In this document: positions 43,601 to 55,140 of the stretch, in pieces
How positions within the stretch are numbered: position 1 is the stretch's first letter
Layout: each line of letters starts with the position of its first letter
Assembly: GCA_958510825.1 (NCBI GenBank)
Contig: OY294051.1
Location: 310,001-374,000 of the forward strand
From: Brachypterus glaber
Lineage: Eukaryota > Arthropoda > Insecta > Coleoptera > Kateretidae
Direction of reading: 5' to 3'
DNA: 64,000 nucleotides
Program-made: the position numbers and the translations under genes
The notes under the pieces: model-generated
What the model was told of the DNA's origin: nothing
The model's input: the letters and a program-made list of their open reading frames with translations, nothing else
Database searches by the model: none

Positions 43601-44510
43601 TCTATATTTCGAGATATCCGCTCAACATTGCGAGATATACTATGCTGTCGCACAAAAAAGATAAACCTAGTCCAAATAGGTAAGAAAATTTATTGTTACT
43701 ACGGGTTTTAAAGCAGGTACACTTAAGACAGTTCGCATACATGGTGCATATAATATTTTTTCTACTACCTAAAGTTAGTAACTCCAAGTGTCAGTTAAAA
43801 ATATATTGTTTAATAGTATATTAAAGTACTAGTTTCATAACACTTATTTTTAGCGCACGAGTACAAGTTTATAAAACGAGCCGCTTGCGGCGAGTTTTTT
43901 AAAGTACTAATGCACTAAAAACATGTTATGAAACGAGTGCTTTATATTGTTTTTTCTATTTTTCTCTAAAATAAAAAAAAAACTTACTTTTAAATTAATG
44001 ACTGATTTAGGAATTTTTGTTTTGGGTTGACATTACAATTTTCGCATATTTGAAATTCATAGAACAAACGATATTTTGATATATTTTATAGTCAGCTCTT
44101 CTCTTTTCCACTGCAAGTAACCAAGTCACAATTTTAACACGGTAAAAATTAACTTAAAACATATTTTCGTAGAAAACTAAACTTAAAAGCGGTGTTGACA
44201 TTTGCACGGAAAACGCCAAGCGATTGTCTTTTGTCCTGTATTGCCAACCCAAAAGAAGAACACACAAAATGGGTGTGGTTATGAGCTTATAAGAGTTGCA
44301 AAATAGAAAAAAAAATGATATAGCTGTCAGTTTGACAAATAAGATGAAAAAACTTAGTAGTTGCCTTTTTTTTCCAGATATGAAGTCTTAAAACAAGGAA
44401 AAAAACGTTTTGATAAAGACGGCTTGAACAGCTTAAAATACCAGGTTGTTGAAGCCAAAGAAAAATTACTGTATACTTGGATTTTGGTTGCTATAGCTGG
44501 TGCTAGCTAA
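40690..44510 (+). CDS. Beta-1,4-N-acetylgalactosaminyltransferase (beta4GalT family, GalNAc type)
   Basis: Seven exons in phase: 40690-40817, 40989-41353, 41914-42172, 42781-42945, 43461-43679 and 44378-44510, plus a 5'UTR start at 40639 in the first. They give 422 codons. A Golgi type II membrane anchor (FFIFMFAIIALEYLY, about 14-28) is followed by a Thr/Ser/Asn-rich stem (44-160) and the catalytic domain: VAIIIPYRARGEHL, Mn2+-binding FHDVD (275-277), PEQPRHMSVA, FGGVSA and WGWGGEDDD (335-343). The end, LYTWILVAIAGAS, matches the usual LYTxxxVxI tail. Ile312 just before FGG occupies the place of Tyr289 in bovine/human beta4GalT1; invertebrate GalNAc-transferases carry Ile here, so GalNAc transfer to terminal GlcNAc (LacdiNAc synthesis on N-glycans or glycolipids) is predicted. 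It cannot be told from sequence alone whether it is the A or B paralogue. Confidence 0.92.
41461..41550. mobile_element. Hairpin MITE in glycosyltransferase intron 2 (copy 1)
   Basis: TGCTACACTTTCCAGCCAAC opens and TTTGGCCGGAAAGTGTAGCA closes the hairpin. The inner arms are ACTGTATTTGTT and AACAAATACAGT. Confidence 0.7.
41655..41738. mobile_element. Hairpin MITE in the same intron (copy 2)
   Basis: Same design as the hairpin 105 bases upstream (ACACTTTTCGCCAGGCCAAG, ATTGTATTTGTTC, GAACAAATACAG), with more decay in the outer arms. Confidence 0.6.
42378..42562. mobile_element. Palindromic MITE (copy 2 of the 6230 inner-arm family)
   Basis: Arms CAAAATTCATACACTTCATA and TATGAAGTGTATGAATTTTG, with the GGCTGTAGAGATTT block and a C-run/G-run centre. 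It lies in glycosyltransferase intron 3. It lacks the outer GTTCAAGTATTA arms of the 6230 copy. Confidence 0.7.
43709..44377 (-). mobile_element. Dispersed hairpin repeat interrupted by a second MITE, intron 5
   Basis: The left part (to about 43800) and right part (44318-44370) are the reverse complement of the family at 34310 and 63390. Between them lies other sequence including a fold-back at 43812-43949 (AGTATATTAAAGTACTAGTT / AACGAGTGCTTTATATT), the second copy of the 2745 family. The nested order shows that the outer repeat was there first. It reaches almost to the exon acceptor at 44377. Confidence 0.55.
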
Positions 44511-46344
44511 TATCCAGATCTCCAGGGATAAAGACGCCTGTATCCAACATTAAAAACAAATAATAATAGTCTGGTTGCACCAATAATGCCAACACGAAAA
44601 AAAAACATATTCTTACCTAGATTGACTGTCAACTTTGAGATAGCTCCAGAAACCTCCTGTGATTGTTTAAGGTTATACTACACTTACACATTTTCTAGAT
44701 ACAACGATGGCAAATTGTAAAAACAGTCAAATTTACCCAACGTTGTTTCAGGTGCAGCAGGCATATTCTTTATTATGTGATAATATCAGGGACGGGCAAA
44801 AGAAAAAATATTTAAGGGGGCGGGGAAGACAAAAATTTTGCCGACTTGTCTTCCAAATTTGCCAACTGCAAATCAAAAAGTTATTTTCTCCCTCCGATAA
44901 AATTGGTGAAAAAAGGTCACCACGCTTCATAATTTTCTACCTAGTCTAAATTTTGCCCTTAGACCTGTCTCTGACTATTGTGCAAGTTTTTCGTTTGCGT
45001 GAGAATACTATAAGTGTCTAGGTGATACTAAAAACTATTTTTTGGCCAACGTCATTTTTTTTTAAACTTCCTCAAAACAAAATTTCTATGGCAGCAGTAT
45101 ATGTTTAATAATACTCATTTAATACTCATTTATTTGTTTTTTTGTTATTATTTTCGTTATTTATTTATTAAAGTCGTCATGAGGAAGTTTAAAAATATAC
45201 GACTGCAACGGCGCTCATATATACCCAGAAAGCACAGGTTTATACAATGGATATTCCCAGAATATCCGTTTTGGGATTTCCGACATCCCCAGGATATACG
45301 ATTTCGTCTAAAGATATCCGTAGGACATCCTCAGAATATACTTTGTTACTAAACGGGAAGCCGAGCGATTTCCGAACCGTATATCCCAAGGATATCCCGA
45401 AGGTATGTCCTGGGAATATACTGTAGAAAAAGTTTTCCTCCTTTCCTTAGAAACTCGAGGTAATCTGGAGGAAATCTTTGAAGATTTCTTCCTTTATAAA
45501 GGAAACATTGACCAAATATTTTTTTATTTTTTTTAACTGCCTAAAGGCAATAAAGTTATATGTTTATTATTTTATATTCATTGTTATTGTATTGTTTTGG
45601 TACCTTAACTAAGTTTAAAAATCAAACGAAACGTTAACTAAAAAAAAATACCTATACATATATTTTTTTAATTTATTGTTGTTATTACCTATTTATTTTT
45701 TTTTTTTAATAGTTTGACCAAGTTTAAAGTTTATTTTTTTATTTATTTATTTTTAAATTATTTATAATTATTTTAGTGCCAAATTGGTCTTAAATTTGTT
45801 TTACACAAAAAAAAAATTACTGTTTTGTATTTGGACTTTTTCCACAATCACAAAAACTTGTATGATATACTAACAATCTCATGAAAGGTACTTAATAATA
45901 CAAAGGCTAATTTAAGTCATGTTATGCGAAAGGATATCAACCCACAAAATACTTGGACTGGAACCGGAAAAGGCCTTTTTGCACAAAGGGACTCATTTAT
46001 TGACTTTTTACTTAAATTGTTGAAAATATTTTGTGAACCAGAAAAAAACTATTTAGATTTTCAAGACAACGGTTAAAAAAATTGTATTTTTCTATTTAAA
46101 AAATAAAATAAATCCATTCATAATACTGTCCTTTTGACAAGAACATTGATTCTTACAATATTTTATTACAAAAAATAGTTTGTGTCTTATTGGACAAATT
46201 AGAACCTTAGAATAAAGCCATAAACAAAGCAATTGTATCTCACCAGTACTAGAAAGACAAATAATTAGAAAAATACAAATTTTGCACAGGTGCAACGCAC
46301 AATGGGGACCTCCAGTCATTTTTTGGGGGCCCATAGAGAAAAAA
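44511..46344. other. Repeat-rich intergenic DNA, no gene
   Basis: Contains an element with ATCAGGGACGGGC at about 44787 and GACCTGTCTCTGA near 44978 (short inverted ends), and an element starting ACCCAGAAAGCACAGG at 45222 that carries iterated GGATAT/ATATCC motifs to about 45425. The rest is AT-rich. Confidence 0.5.
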
Positions 46345-46565
46345 GAATTAACATTTCTTTATAAACGGCATGTCACACTTCGAAATTCATGCCTTTTGAG
46401 CCAAAAATTTTAAACTCAATTAAAATTATTTAAAATTATGACGTCATTTAATTTCATAATTATTATGACTTTAATATCATATGACGTCAACATTTTGATT
46501 TATTTAATTTAAATTTTGGATCGCAGATCATCAAATTTGAAGCGTTTTAAAGGACTTTATTTTAA
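46345..46565. repeat. Fold-back repeat of the GAGCCGAGATAT family (copy 4)
   Basis: AAACGGCATGTCACACTTCG at the left is answered by CAAATTTGAAGCGTTTTAAA at the right. Two TATGACGTCA motifs flank the centre in mirror arrangement. Confidence 0.6.
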
Positions 46566-49500
46566 CCTGATCATGACAAAAAGAACCAACCAATTGATTT
46601 TGTTTTAAAAAAATAACTTTTGTGCTTTTTTTAAAAAGCATACAAAAGTTATAAAAATATAAAGTTATGTCAGTTTTTTATCACAAAATTAGTTGGTTTA
46701 TTTTTTATACATTTATTTTTTTTTTTTGGTTGTTTTAATTTTTATACATTTTTTTTCAAAATTTATACATCTTTTATAGCTACTTTTCGTTGTTGATTTT
46801 TTTAAAGTTTAAATTGCATATATCGTATTGTATGATTGGACCGTACTTAATTAGATGTTATTAATTTATTAAACGAAATTATAATATGTATAAACATTAT
46901 GTAAAGATATATAGTTCCTAGAACAATTAAAAATTCGTTGCCAAACAATAAAAAGCGAAAAAAAACAAATATTTTAACTTTTTTTTCACTAATTTTGACC
47001 TTCCTGTTTTATTTTAAATTAATTCAATTTATAATTTTGAAATTAATTTTTTAGAAAAAAAAAACTTATATACAACCAATGCGGAATGGTATTAATGTAC
47101 TCTTATTTCGCAAAATCATATATCTATAAAATTTATTTATTTGTTTTTTATTAAATACGTTTTTATTAAAAACATTGAAAAGCATAGAAATGAACATAAA
47201 CAATTTTATTTTTTATTAAATATTTAATTATTAATAGTAATGAAAATTGTAATTTAAATTTAGTTTTTTTCATTTGCGTATGTGCCTATTATAGGCCTAT
47301 AATAGGCAATATGTATACATGTTTTACTATTCGTGGCTTAAAAATGAAGACTTTTTTTACAACATTCTAGAAATCAATAATAAACGAATAACCGTCAAAA
47401 GTATTAGGTTTTGCCCCTTCTTCGCACCCTAATGTTGTCCATATTTAAAATAACGCAAATTACTAAGGTCCTGTTCGTTTGGAGAAAGATTTTATTTAAT
47501 CGCACATTTCGTTCATTTCGAATAAAAAAAACTACAAAGATTTTCTTGTCCATGATGAAACAAAAAATAAAATATGTATGTGTGAGTTAGACCCTGTTCC
47601 GTGGGGTTAAAATGCCATTTTTGAATTTGTAAGGCTTTTTTTAATCCGAAAATTCTTCAGTTGCTCCAGTGGGCAACGTCCCCCTTTATTTATTTTTTTT
47701 TTGTTTTTAATATATAATATTTGACTTTAAAAAATTGGGAAATTTTACGTAATTTCAATAATAAAAAAGTCCTTAAATCAAAAAATTAAAAAAAGGACGA
47801 CGTTAGGCACTCAAATAACTCTAACTGTACAATAAACCAGTTGAACAGTTGCAAGCACTTTGTCAAAACATGGGCACTAGGCACTAATTTGAAACGTTAT
47901 AAAAAGGAAAGTTGTGTGATCACGTGAATAGACAACCTTTAATACACCTGCATAATTTGTTAAAGTTTGAAAGTCTGTATCTCCAAAGCGTTATATTCTA
48001 GCAAAAAACTGTTATAGGGCCTTAAAACAACTTTAATTTAAAATATGATGAAATTAGTGAGATATGCTAAAAAAAACGTTTTACTGCTTTGGGAACGTTC
48101 AAGTATTACGTAACGCAAATTTTGATTATTTTGGACCCCCCCCTGTAACGCTATTTTCCTTTACAATTAACATGGGCGTAACACTCCCAAATGACATTTT
48201 TTTTTATTCCAAAGAACCCAATTTTATTTTAAAATTATTGTATTTTCGATTTTTTATGAATGGATATTTGTTGGCAATGCCCGATTTGCGAAAAGGATGA
48301 GTTCTTTGGATAGTTTTCTTTTTTTAGCAATACCAAAAATTTCTGCTATGGTCATCATAAGAATCCTGTAAAAAAACGAAGCAATTAAAAAACTTCATGG
48401 CTCGTTTGAGAAATAAATTAGGCATGGAAGATTCACTTAGTTACCGGCTTTTGATTATTTTGAATTTTATACGGGACGAATTATTAGAGATTTTAATATA
48501 AAATTTATATTTTAAATAAGCCGTGAAGATTGGTAATGCTTCGCATTATATATTACTCTCTTCGCAGTGGTTAGTATATTGCGTTTTTCTCGATATTCTT
48601 TACAAAATTTCATTTTTTGAGGGTTTGATCGCGCACTTAATAAGAACTGCAGTGAAGGAAATTTGTTGAGGGGTAACTTACCCCGGGTAAGGTTCAATTT
48701 TGCTAACTTGTCGATGATTGAATTACCAGCCCTTTTTCCCAGAAAAACAAGTGATGACCAGCTTATTTTTTTCCAGCCTATTTTTTTTATTTTTTCTTTA
48801 AATTACCCACTTTTTCGATGTAATTTGAGAGGGTTTTTACTCCTCCCAATCCATCATGGATACGACTTTGCTCTTTATTATACCATTCACAGCTCGCATG
48901 TGCTAAAGCAGTATAACACGGTAGTTTCAAATTTCGCAAAATCGCCAAAAAACGTACTAGGCAAAAAAATTCTTGGATACAAATGTTTCAAGCAAAAATA
49001 AGAAACTTTGAAAATGTCTATCTCTCTGTCCGTTCGTCACGATGTCACGTGACATCGGAAATTTGTACTTTTGTTGCTAATTTTTTCATGAAACAAATTT
49101 ATATCCAAGAATTTTTTCTCTAGGATGAATTTTGAAATTTTTTGAAAATTCGAAACTACCGTATAATATTATTCTAGCGCAGGCGCTGTGAATAATATAA
49201 TAAGCCCATACTAAAATCGCTGGGAGCGTTTAATTGAATCCAGTGTGCTCTTTTAGCTACAGTCCTATGAAGAGTATAATAATCCATGCAAAATTTTGAA
49301 TAAGCGGCGAAAACTTTTACTGTAAAGTAGGTAAAATGATTCGGATTGATTGAAAAATAGATTTCAAATTGATGTGTCAATAATAATAATATATTTTAAA
49401 TATGTAGATATATCTAAATAATATCGATTCAACATACATTAAATAGATATTATTTATGCTCCACAGACCCGGAACTACGGACACAGAAACAGTGCTGCCA

Positions 49501-51359
49501 ACAAAACTGTACTTTCCCCTATAATGTTCATGTGAATTTTCAAAGAAAAGAAAAAAAAAACAAACTGAAACAGTTACCCTTTTTAGAGCGCAATATTTTT
49601 GTAGAAATTAAATGCTGCCAACAAAGTAATAATACTTTTTCCTATAGGCCTAGGTTCATTAAAATTAAAAATAAAAAAATAAATAAATAAAAAAAAATTG
49701 TTTTTACCCCCTTGCACTAATTGTTACCAAAAACAATCCAGCCTAGAACTTTCGATAATCAACCTATTGTCCTTTTATAGTCTTTAGCTCGAAGCGTTCT
49801 TGAATTATCGTGGTCACAAATTTCCCGTACAGACAGACAGAATTTTTTCACTGAAATCAACGTCCAGAAACGTTTTTTTTTTTCTCGGAGAAGGTAAAAT
49901 TCTTTTAATTGTTTGTTCTACAACTGATAATGTTTGTTTCCCTTTATCCTACCCCAATTTTAACCATATTTGACGCAAACGCCCACATTTTCTTATTATT
50001 TTTCCGGCGCGACAGTGCGTTTCATGATATTCTATACACGAGGTAATTTGTCGAGGAAATTCGAAAAAAATCTCATCTTTACGAAACTTGGGACCTTTTT
50101 AAATGTAATTTTCAAGATTTGCCGAGGTAATTTTAAAGAAAATACCTAGAAAACCTTAAGGAATTACCTCCTGGAGAAAATTAATTTTTTTTTCAGCTGT
50201 TCTTCCTCTCATGGAACTTGATTTTTCATAAAAATTTCATGTAAATTTACATAATACCATTCTTTTACATTTTGGACGAAAATTCAAAAAATAGACGTCT
50301 CTTGTAGCTCTTCGACTACAAGTTGTGGAGTTCTCCGCAGGGTACGGTTTTAGGACAACTTTTTTTTATGGTAGGCAAAAATTCGCAAAAACATTTTCTA
50401 CAAAATCACTGTATATTTTATTCTTTTTATCTTATATGGTATAAACTATGCCGCTTAATGGTTAATAATAATGATAATTTATTATTAAAATAAATGTGTG
50501 TTACTAGTTTATTGTTATAAAATCACACATTCGAAAAAGTCCGTTTAATCCGAATCATGACAAATCGGCTTCACGGGGATTTTAACTACTAACATAAATT
50601 CACTTTTCATTATTTCGGCACCAATCTCAAAGCCAGCCGAATAATTGGATTCATGATTTTTTTTACTTTTTTCGAAATAGGCAATAAAAAATAAATCGTC
50701 CGGCCGTCTGTCTTTCTGTCTATCTCGCTGTCTGTCAGTTTCGTTGTGTCTCTCTCTATCTTTCGGATTACCATTCTGCCTATCTGTCACGGTGTGACAA
50801 TATTTGGACAAAAATTATTTGATTAAAAAATATCGAAATTTATAGACCTTGGAACGGATAAATATATTTATTTATTTATTTATATATATATACACTTTCT
50901 TTCAGGCTTTCTTCTTTCTGATGTGCCTTAACATTAAAAAATAATTTTGATAAGGTGTACTCCTGCAACGGTTTATCTAAAAATTATTATACCTTAATAA
51001 ATTTGTATTAAATTTGTTTCAAACCTCAATATTCGTCTGCAAAAAATCATCATTTTTATGGATGAACTCGTGCGGAAAATCGAATTAAATTGCTCTTTGA
51101 ATAAATGTAAAAGTATGAAAAAAGGGGGTTAATTGGTCCAGAAAAAAATAAATAGGTAAGTACGTGTACTTACTTATAGTATAAGTATAGTGTATACACT
51201 ACACACAAAAATGTTGAGTGCTAAAAATTATGTTCATATATATGTAATATTAATTAATTAATATATTAACACAAGTTGAGAAGCATTATTCAAAAGTTAA
51301 CAAATCCTTAATTATAATATTGGGTTTGTTAACTTTTGAAATAATGCTCCTCAATTGGT
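46566..51359. other. Intergenic, no gene
   Basis: AT-rich DNA with repeat ends (GTTCAAGTATTACGTAACGC at about 48097), a pair of direct repeats TGCTGCCAACAAA (about 49493 and 49613), a low-complexity CTGTCTGTC/TCTATC stretch (50700-50790) and a piece of the CACGATAA..AAGAACGC family (49785). No exon is recognised. Confidence 0.5.
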
Positions 51360-51746
51360 ATCCCATGGGCAGTACTCGGCGAATTTACAGTTATCGCATA
51401 GGCGTCGCGTCGATTTTTTTTAATGATTCCATTTAAACGAGTAAGGTGGGAAAAAAAGTTATCGATAAATAAAAATTAAAAACTTTCGTATACACACAAA
51501 GATAAAAATAGAATGTCAGTTTTTTCTTTGAAAAACACCGATATATATATACATATGTATAGTTAATATGTATAGTCAATATCGTTGTGTGTAACAAAGT
51601 AGTCATCAAATGTTTCGATTTAGTGACCTTTATAAAAATTTCCCTCATAATTCTGCAAAATTATTCCGTAAGCCTATGTTTCTGTGTTTATTTTCTACGT
51701 TTATGAGTCATAACTGAGTTTACGCCGACTACTGCCCATGGGCTAT
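51360..51746. mobile_element. Inverted-repeat element with CCCATGGGCAGTA termini
   Basis: Left TATCCCATGGGCAGTACTCG and right CGACTACTGCCCATGGGCTA match as inverted repeats over about 24 bases. The 340-bp interior is AT-rich. Just upstream (51265-51355) is a separate hairpin with arms AAAGTTAACAAA/TTTGTTAACTTT. Confidence 0.6.
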
Positions 51747-52361
51747 CAACTTTGTATAGTTTGAAAATTATCCATTATAATTAACGAAACAGAAGGTATG
51801 AATGAATGTATGTTTATATAACTAGTAAAGTTAAATAAGTAGATACCATTAAATTTTCGAAAAAACGAAAATATTTAATTTAATTGACTTTAAGTAATGA
51901 TGGTGTTAGTAGGTATTTCGAGTATGCGAAACATATATACGGGTCATTTGCATTAGGCTTTATCGATATGCTCCTTGAGCTATGAATCTTATCACGCAAA
52001 TCTCGGTCGTAATTGCCTAATAGTCTCGCCTTCGAACATTAAAAAAATAAATAAATAAAAATATTTTTATCAATCAAAATCAACCGAAAAATAAAAAAAA
52101 ATTCGGGTTAAGAATGTCATAAAACGTCGAGAAAATTTGAAAAAATTGTGTATAATCATGTCTGAATTTTTCCCTTGTATGTATTACCCGGTATGATCAT
52201 ACATAAATATGCATGATTATGAATAATTTTAGGTAAAATTAGACAGAATTATGCATAATGATACAAAAACTATCATGCATGGCCAGATATGGTGCGCCTT
52301 CGCCAAAATTAAATTTTTTATGCATTATCATACATATTATGTATAAAGTATGTCAGGCAAT

Positions 52362-52516
52362 TTGACCAAAATTCATACACTTCATGCCCCGTTTCTCGCG
52401 TTAATAAAGGCTACCCGCCCTAACACCCCTCCTATTTGGGGGGTAGCCAAAATATGAAATCCCTACAGGCTATAATATCGCGAGAAACGGGGTATGGTGT
52501 ATGAATTTTGGTCAAT
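52362..52516. mobile_element. Palindromic MITE (copy 3 of the 6230 inner-arm family)
   Basis: TTGACCAAAATTCATACACT at the left and its complement ending GAATTTTGGTCAA at the right. The centre is CACCCCTCCTATTTGGGGGG. It sits inside a stretch rich in TATGCATAAT/ATGATCAT motifs (52190-52570). Confidence 0.7.
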
Positions 52517-55006
52517 TATGCATAATTTTACGTAAAATTAGACTTATATATGCATAATTATAATTATATATGATCATACAAAAACTTTTTTCCCCGGGTT
52601 GTAAATTTGAGATTATGGAAAAGGACAGTAAGGTGTTTAAAAAAAAGAGGAATAATTTTTTTTAGCAAACACGCTTCTTGTTTTTTTATCGCACGTACAA
52701 CCAAAATTACCTTTTCATTATTTTAAATCAATAGATTTAAAATCGAGGAATGAAATGATTTCATCATTTTACTTTTTAACCACAGGCATTCAATACGATT
52801 TAACCCGTGGGTAAACACTTTTAATATAAAATTACATAAACAATTTAAAATTCTATTAGAAAAGAATGTAAATAATAGACTAAATAAAAGTTCGAATCGT
52901 TTTCTGAATCTTACAGGGAGATTCAGGGTAAAACGTTTTTATAAATCATTTACATTCAGACAAACAGATAGACAGACCGAAATTTAATACCGAGTTTGGA
53001 CTTTTTTCACATTTTCTCAACATTTCACGACCTTTATTGTATTGTACTAAAAGTTAAAACTGTACCTCCAATATTACTGTTTTTTAGGCCCAAGTCACGT
53101 GATTCAATAGGGCCAGTGTCTCAGGGGGCTAAGCTTACAGGACGTTTTATTTTATCTGATTGTTGACCTTTTTTTAGCCAACTTCGAAAAAATGGAAAGG
53201 GTAGAAAATTCTTTTAAAAAACATTCGTCTCGAATAAGCGAGAGTATTTTCTCATTAAAATTAATCAATGCAATGATTAATATAATTAATATTTTTTGTG
53301 ATTTTATTTTCTATGTATATAGCTATAAACAATTTTTTACATTTTTGGGCCCCTCGCCTATCCTGTCATGGAAAAAATTATATTATTTTTTTGAGCTTTT
53401 AGGTGGTTTTTAATTACCTTCCATTCTGAATAATAAAATTATGTCCAGAAACAATTTTTTACATTTTGGGGGACAAAGGGGGCCATATACCTTTTGGGTG
53501 GGATTTAATTTTTTTTCTTTTGTGAATAATTAGAAAAAATACGACCAAAACAAACATTTAAGCCCCTTCTTAATCCCTTTTCCCTATCTGTTTTTTTTTC
53601 AAAATGAACTAGTCTATGACTTTGTGTATACTATGAATAAATAAAATAAAAATAAAAATATGCATATCAAATTTTTAGTCTCTAGCGTTCTTAAGTTCTT
53701 AATTCAGGAAAAAAATATGATTTTTTTATGCATAACTTTAAGAGATAGTAAACACAGATAGGGGGAATATTTATTCACCTTATTTATGAATTACCCTGTA
53801 GGTATCGGGATAGTTTTATTTGTGAGAAATTTAATTTGAGGAGCGATATAACATTGCGGTGGATTTTAATGGAAAAAGCAATATTGCAGCCACCGCACTC
53901 TCGATGTCCGTTACGATTTCATTGAATCACGTAAAATACCAATGGTCTGCTAGAAATTTTATTTTTATCATGATATTTGTGTAAAAAGTAAAAATATTTC
54001 TGCAAAGACAAAACAATTTTACTTTTCCCGAGGTCTTGCGTTAGTGAAAAAAAAATTAAAAACAAATTATTTGTTTTTTACTTTCTCATAAAAGAAAGTT
54101 TTGTGATGAAAAAAAGAGTTCCTTTTTTTTGCTTAAATCATCTTATTTTTTCCTGAAACGTCGGTCTGTATCCACGATAACTTAAGAACGCTTTGAGCTT
54201 GCGACTTGGTATGCAGATGCATTTTTATATTATCTTGGACAAGTTCGTATTTGAGCAAAATCGGTTGGGGGAAGGGGGGGGGTGAAAAGGGGGTTACATT
54301 TTTGTTTTGATCGTATTTTTTTATTATTTACAATAGAAGAAAAATTTAAAATCACGTAAAACGTTAAATAAACCCAGACCAAAAATGTTATTATCATTTT
54401 TTTTCCAACGGGGACGTTACCCCCAAAATATAAAAAATTGTTTCTAGACATAGCTTTCTTATTATACACAATAAAAGAAAAATTTAAAAACCACCTAAAA
54501 GGTAAAATAAAATTACACAAAAAATGTTATTATATTTTATAAAAAAAAAATAATTAAATTTAAATTTAAAAAAAAATCTAAATGTTTTCATTTAAAAAAA
54601 AAGTTGATTTTTTTGTTTTGTACCTAGACCTACAGGTAAATTATTATTTTGTTGGAAGCAGTTTTTTTGTCGCCCTGTATATTAGCGCACTGTGGCCGGG
54701 GCACCAACATGCGCCAATTATTTATAGCCAGTTATTATCTGCAGCTTAGCGTAATCGTCCTTCTTTTACAAATAGGCGAACCATCGTGAAGGTCGCAAGA
54801 CGACCTTCAAGGTCGCCTATCCTCGGGATCAACTAATAGACCAGTCCGTTAGGGACACTCCATAGAATACGTCAGTGCCCCTGTGTCATTATATTTCATT
54901 TTAACTTGGGCCCACTTACGATTATTAAAATCTAAAAAAATAATATTAGCTTTTATAAACCAATTTGTGAAAAAAATAAAATAAAATAAAATAAAAAAAA
55001 TGCTCA
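52517..55006. other. Intergenic, no gene
   Basis: AT-rich spacer with a CACGATAACTTAAGAACGC family piece (54173), a segment shared with ZFAND4 intron 3 (about 54490), and a short hairpin GAAGGTCG..CGACCTTC near 54790. Confidence 0.5.
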
Positions 55007-55140
55007 AGGGCCACTTGCACCAACCTTTAAACTGGGTTACCTCGACTAAACTAAGTATGTTAAAAATTCTGTGTTCTAATTGGTCAACCGTCAATTTAAT
55101 CCAAGTTTAAAGTTAAAGCATTTTTGATGCAAATGGCCCT
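55007..55140. mobile_element. MITE with GGGCCACTTGCACCAA terminus
   Basis: AGGGCCACTTGCACCAACCT at the left and TGCAAATGGCCCT at the right, with GTTCTAATTGGTCAACCGTC inside. A single copy of the element found as a pair at 4771-5007. Confidence 0.7.

Noticed and set aside
50545..50811. Frame rich in DRQ/RDRQK
   Set aside because: It is the translation of a CTGTCTGTC low-complexity stretch, which also occurs in other repeats of the window.
54849..55094. 81-residue minus-strand frame
   Set aside because: It mostly translates an A/T homopolymer-rich tract and the MITE at 55007-55140.
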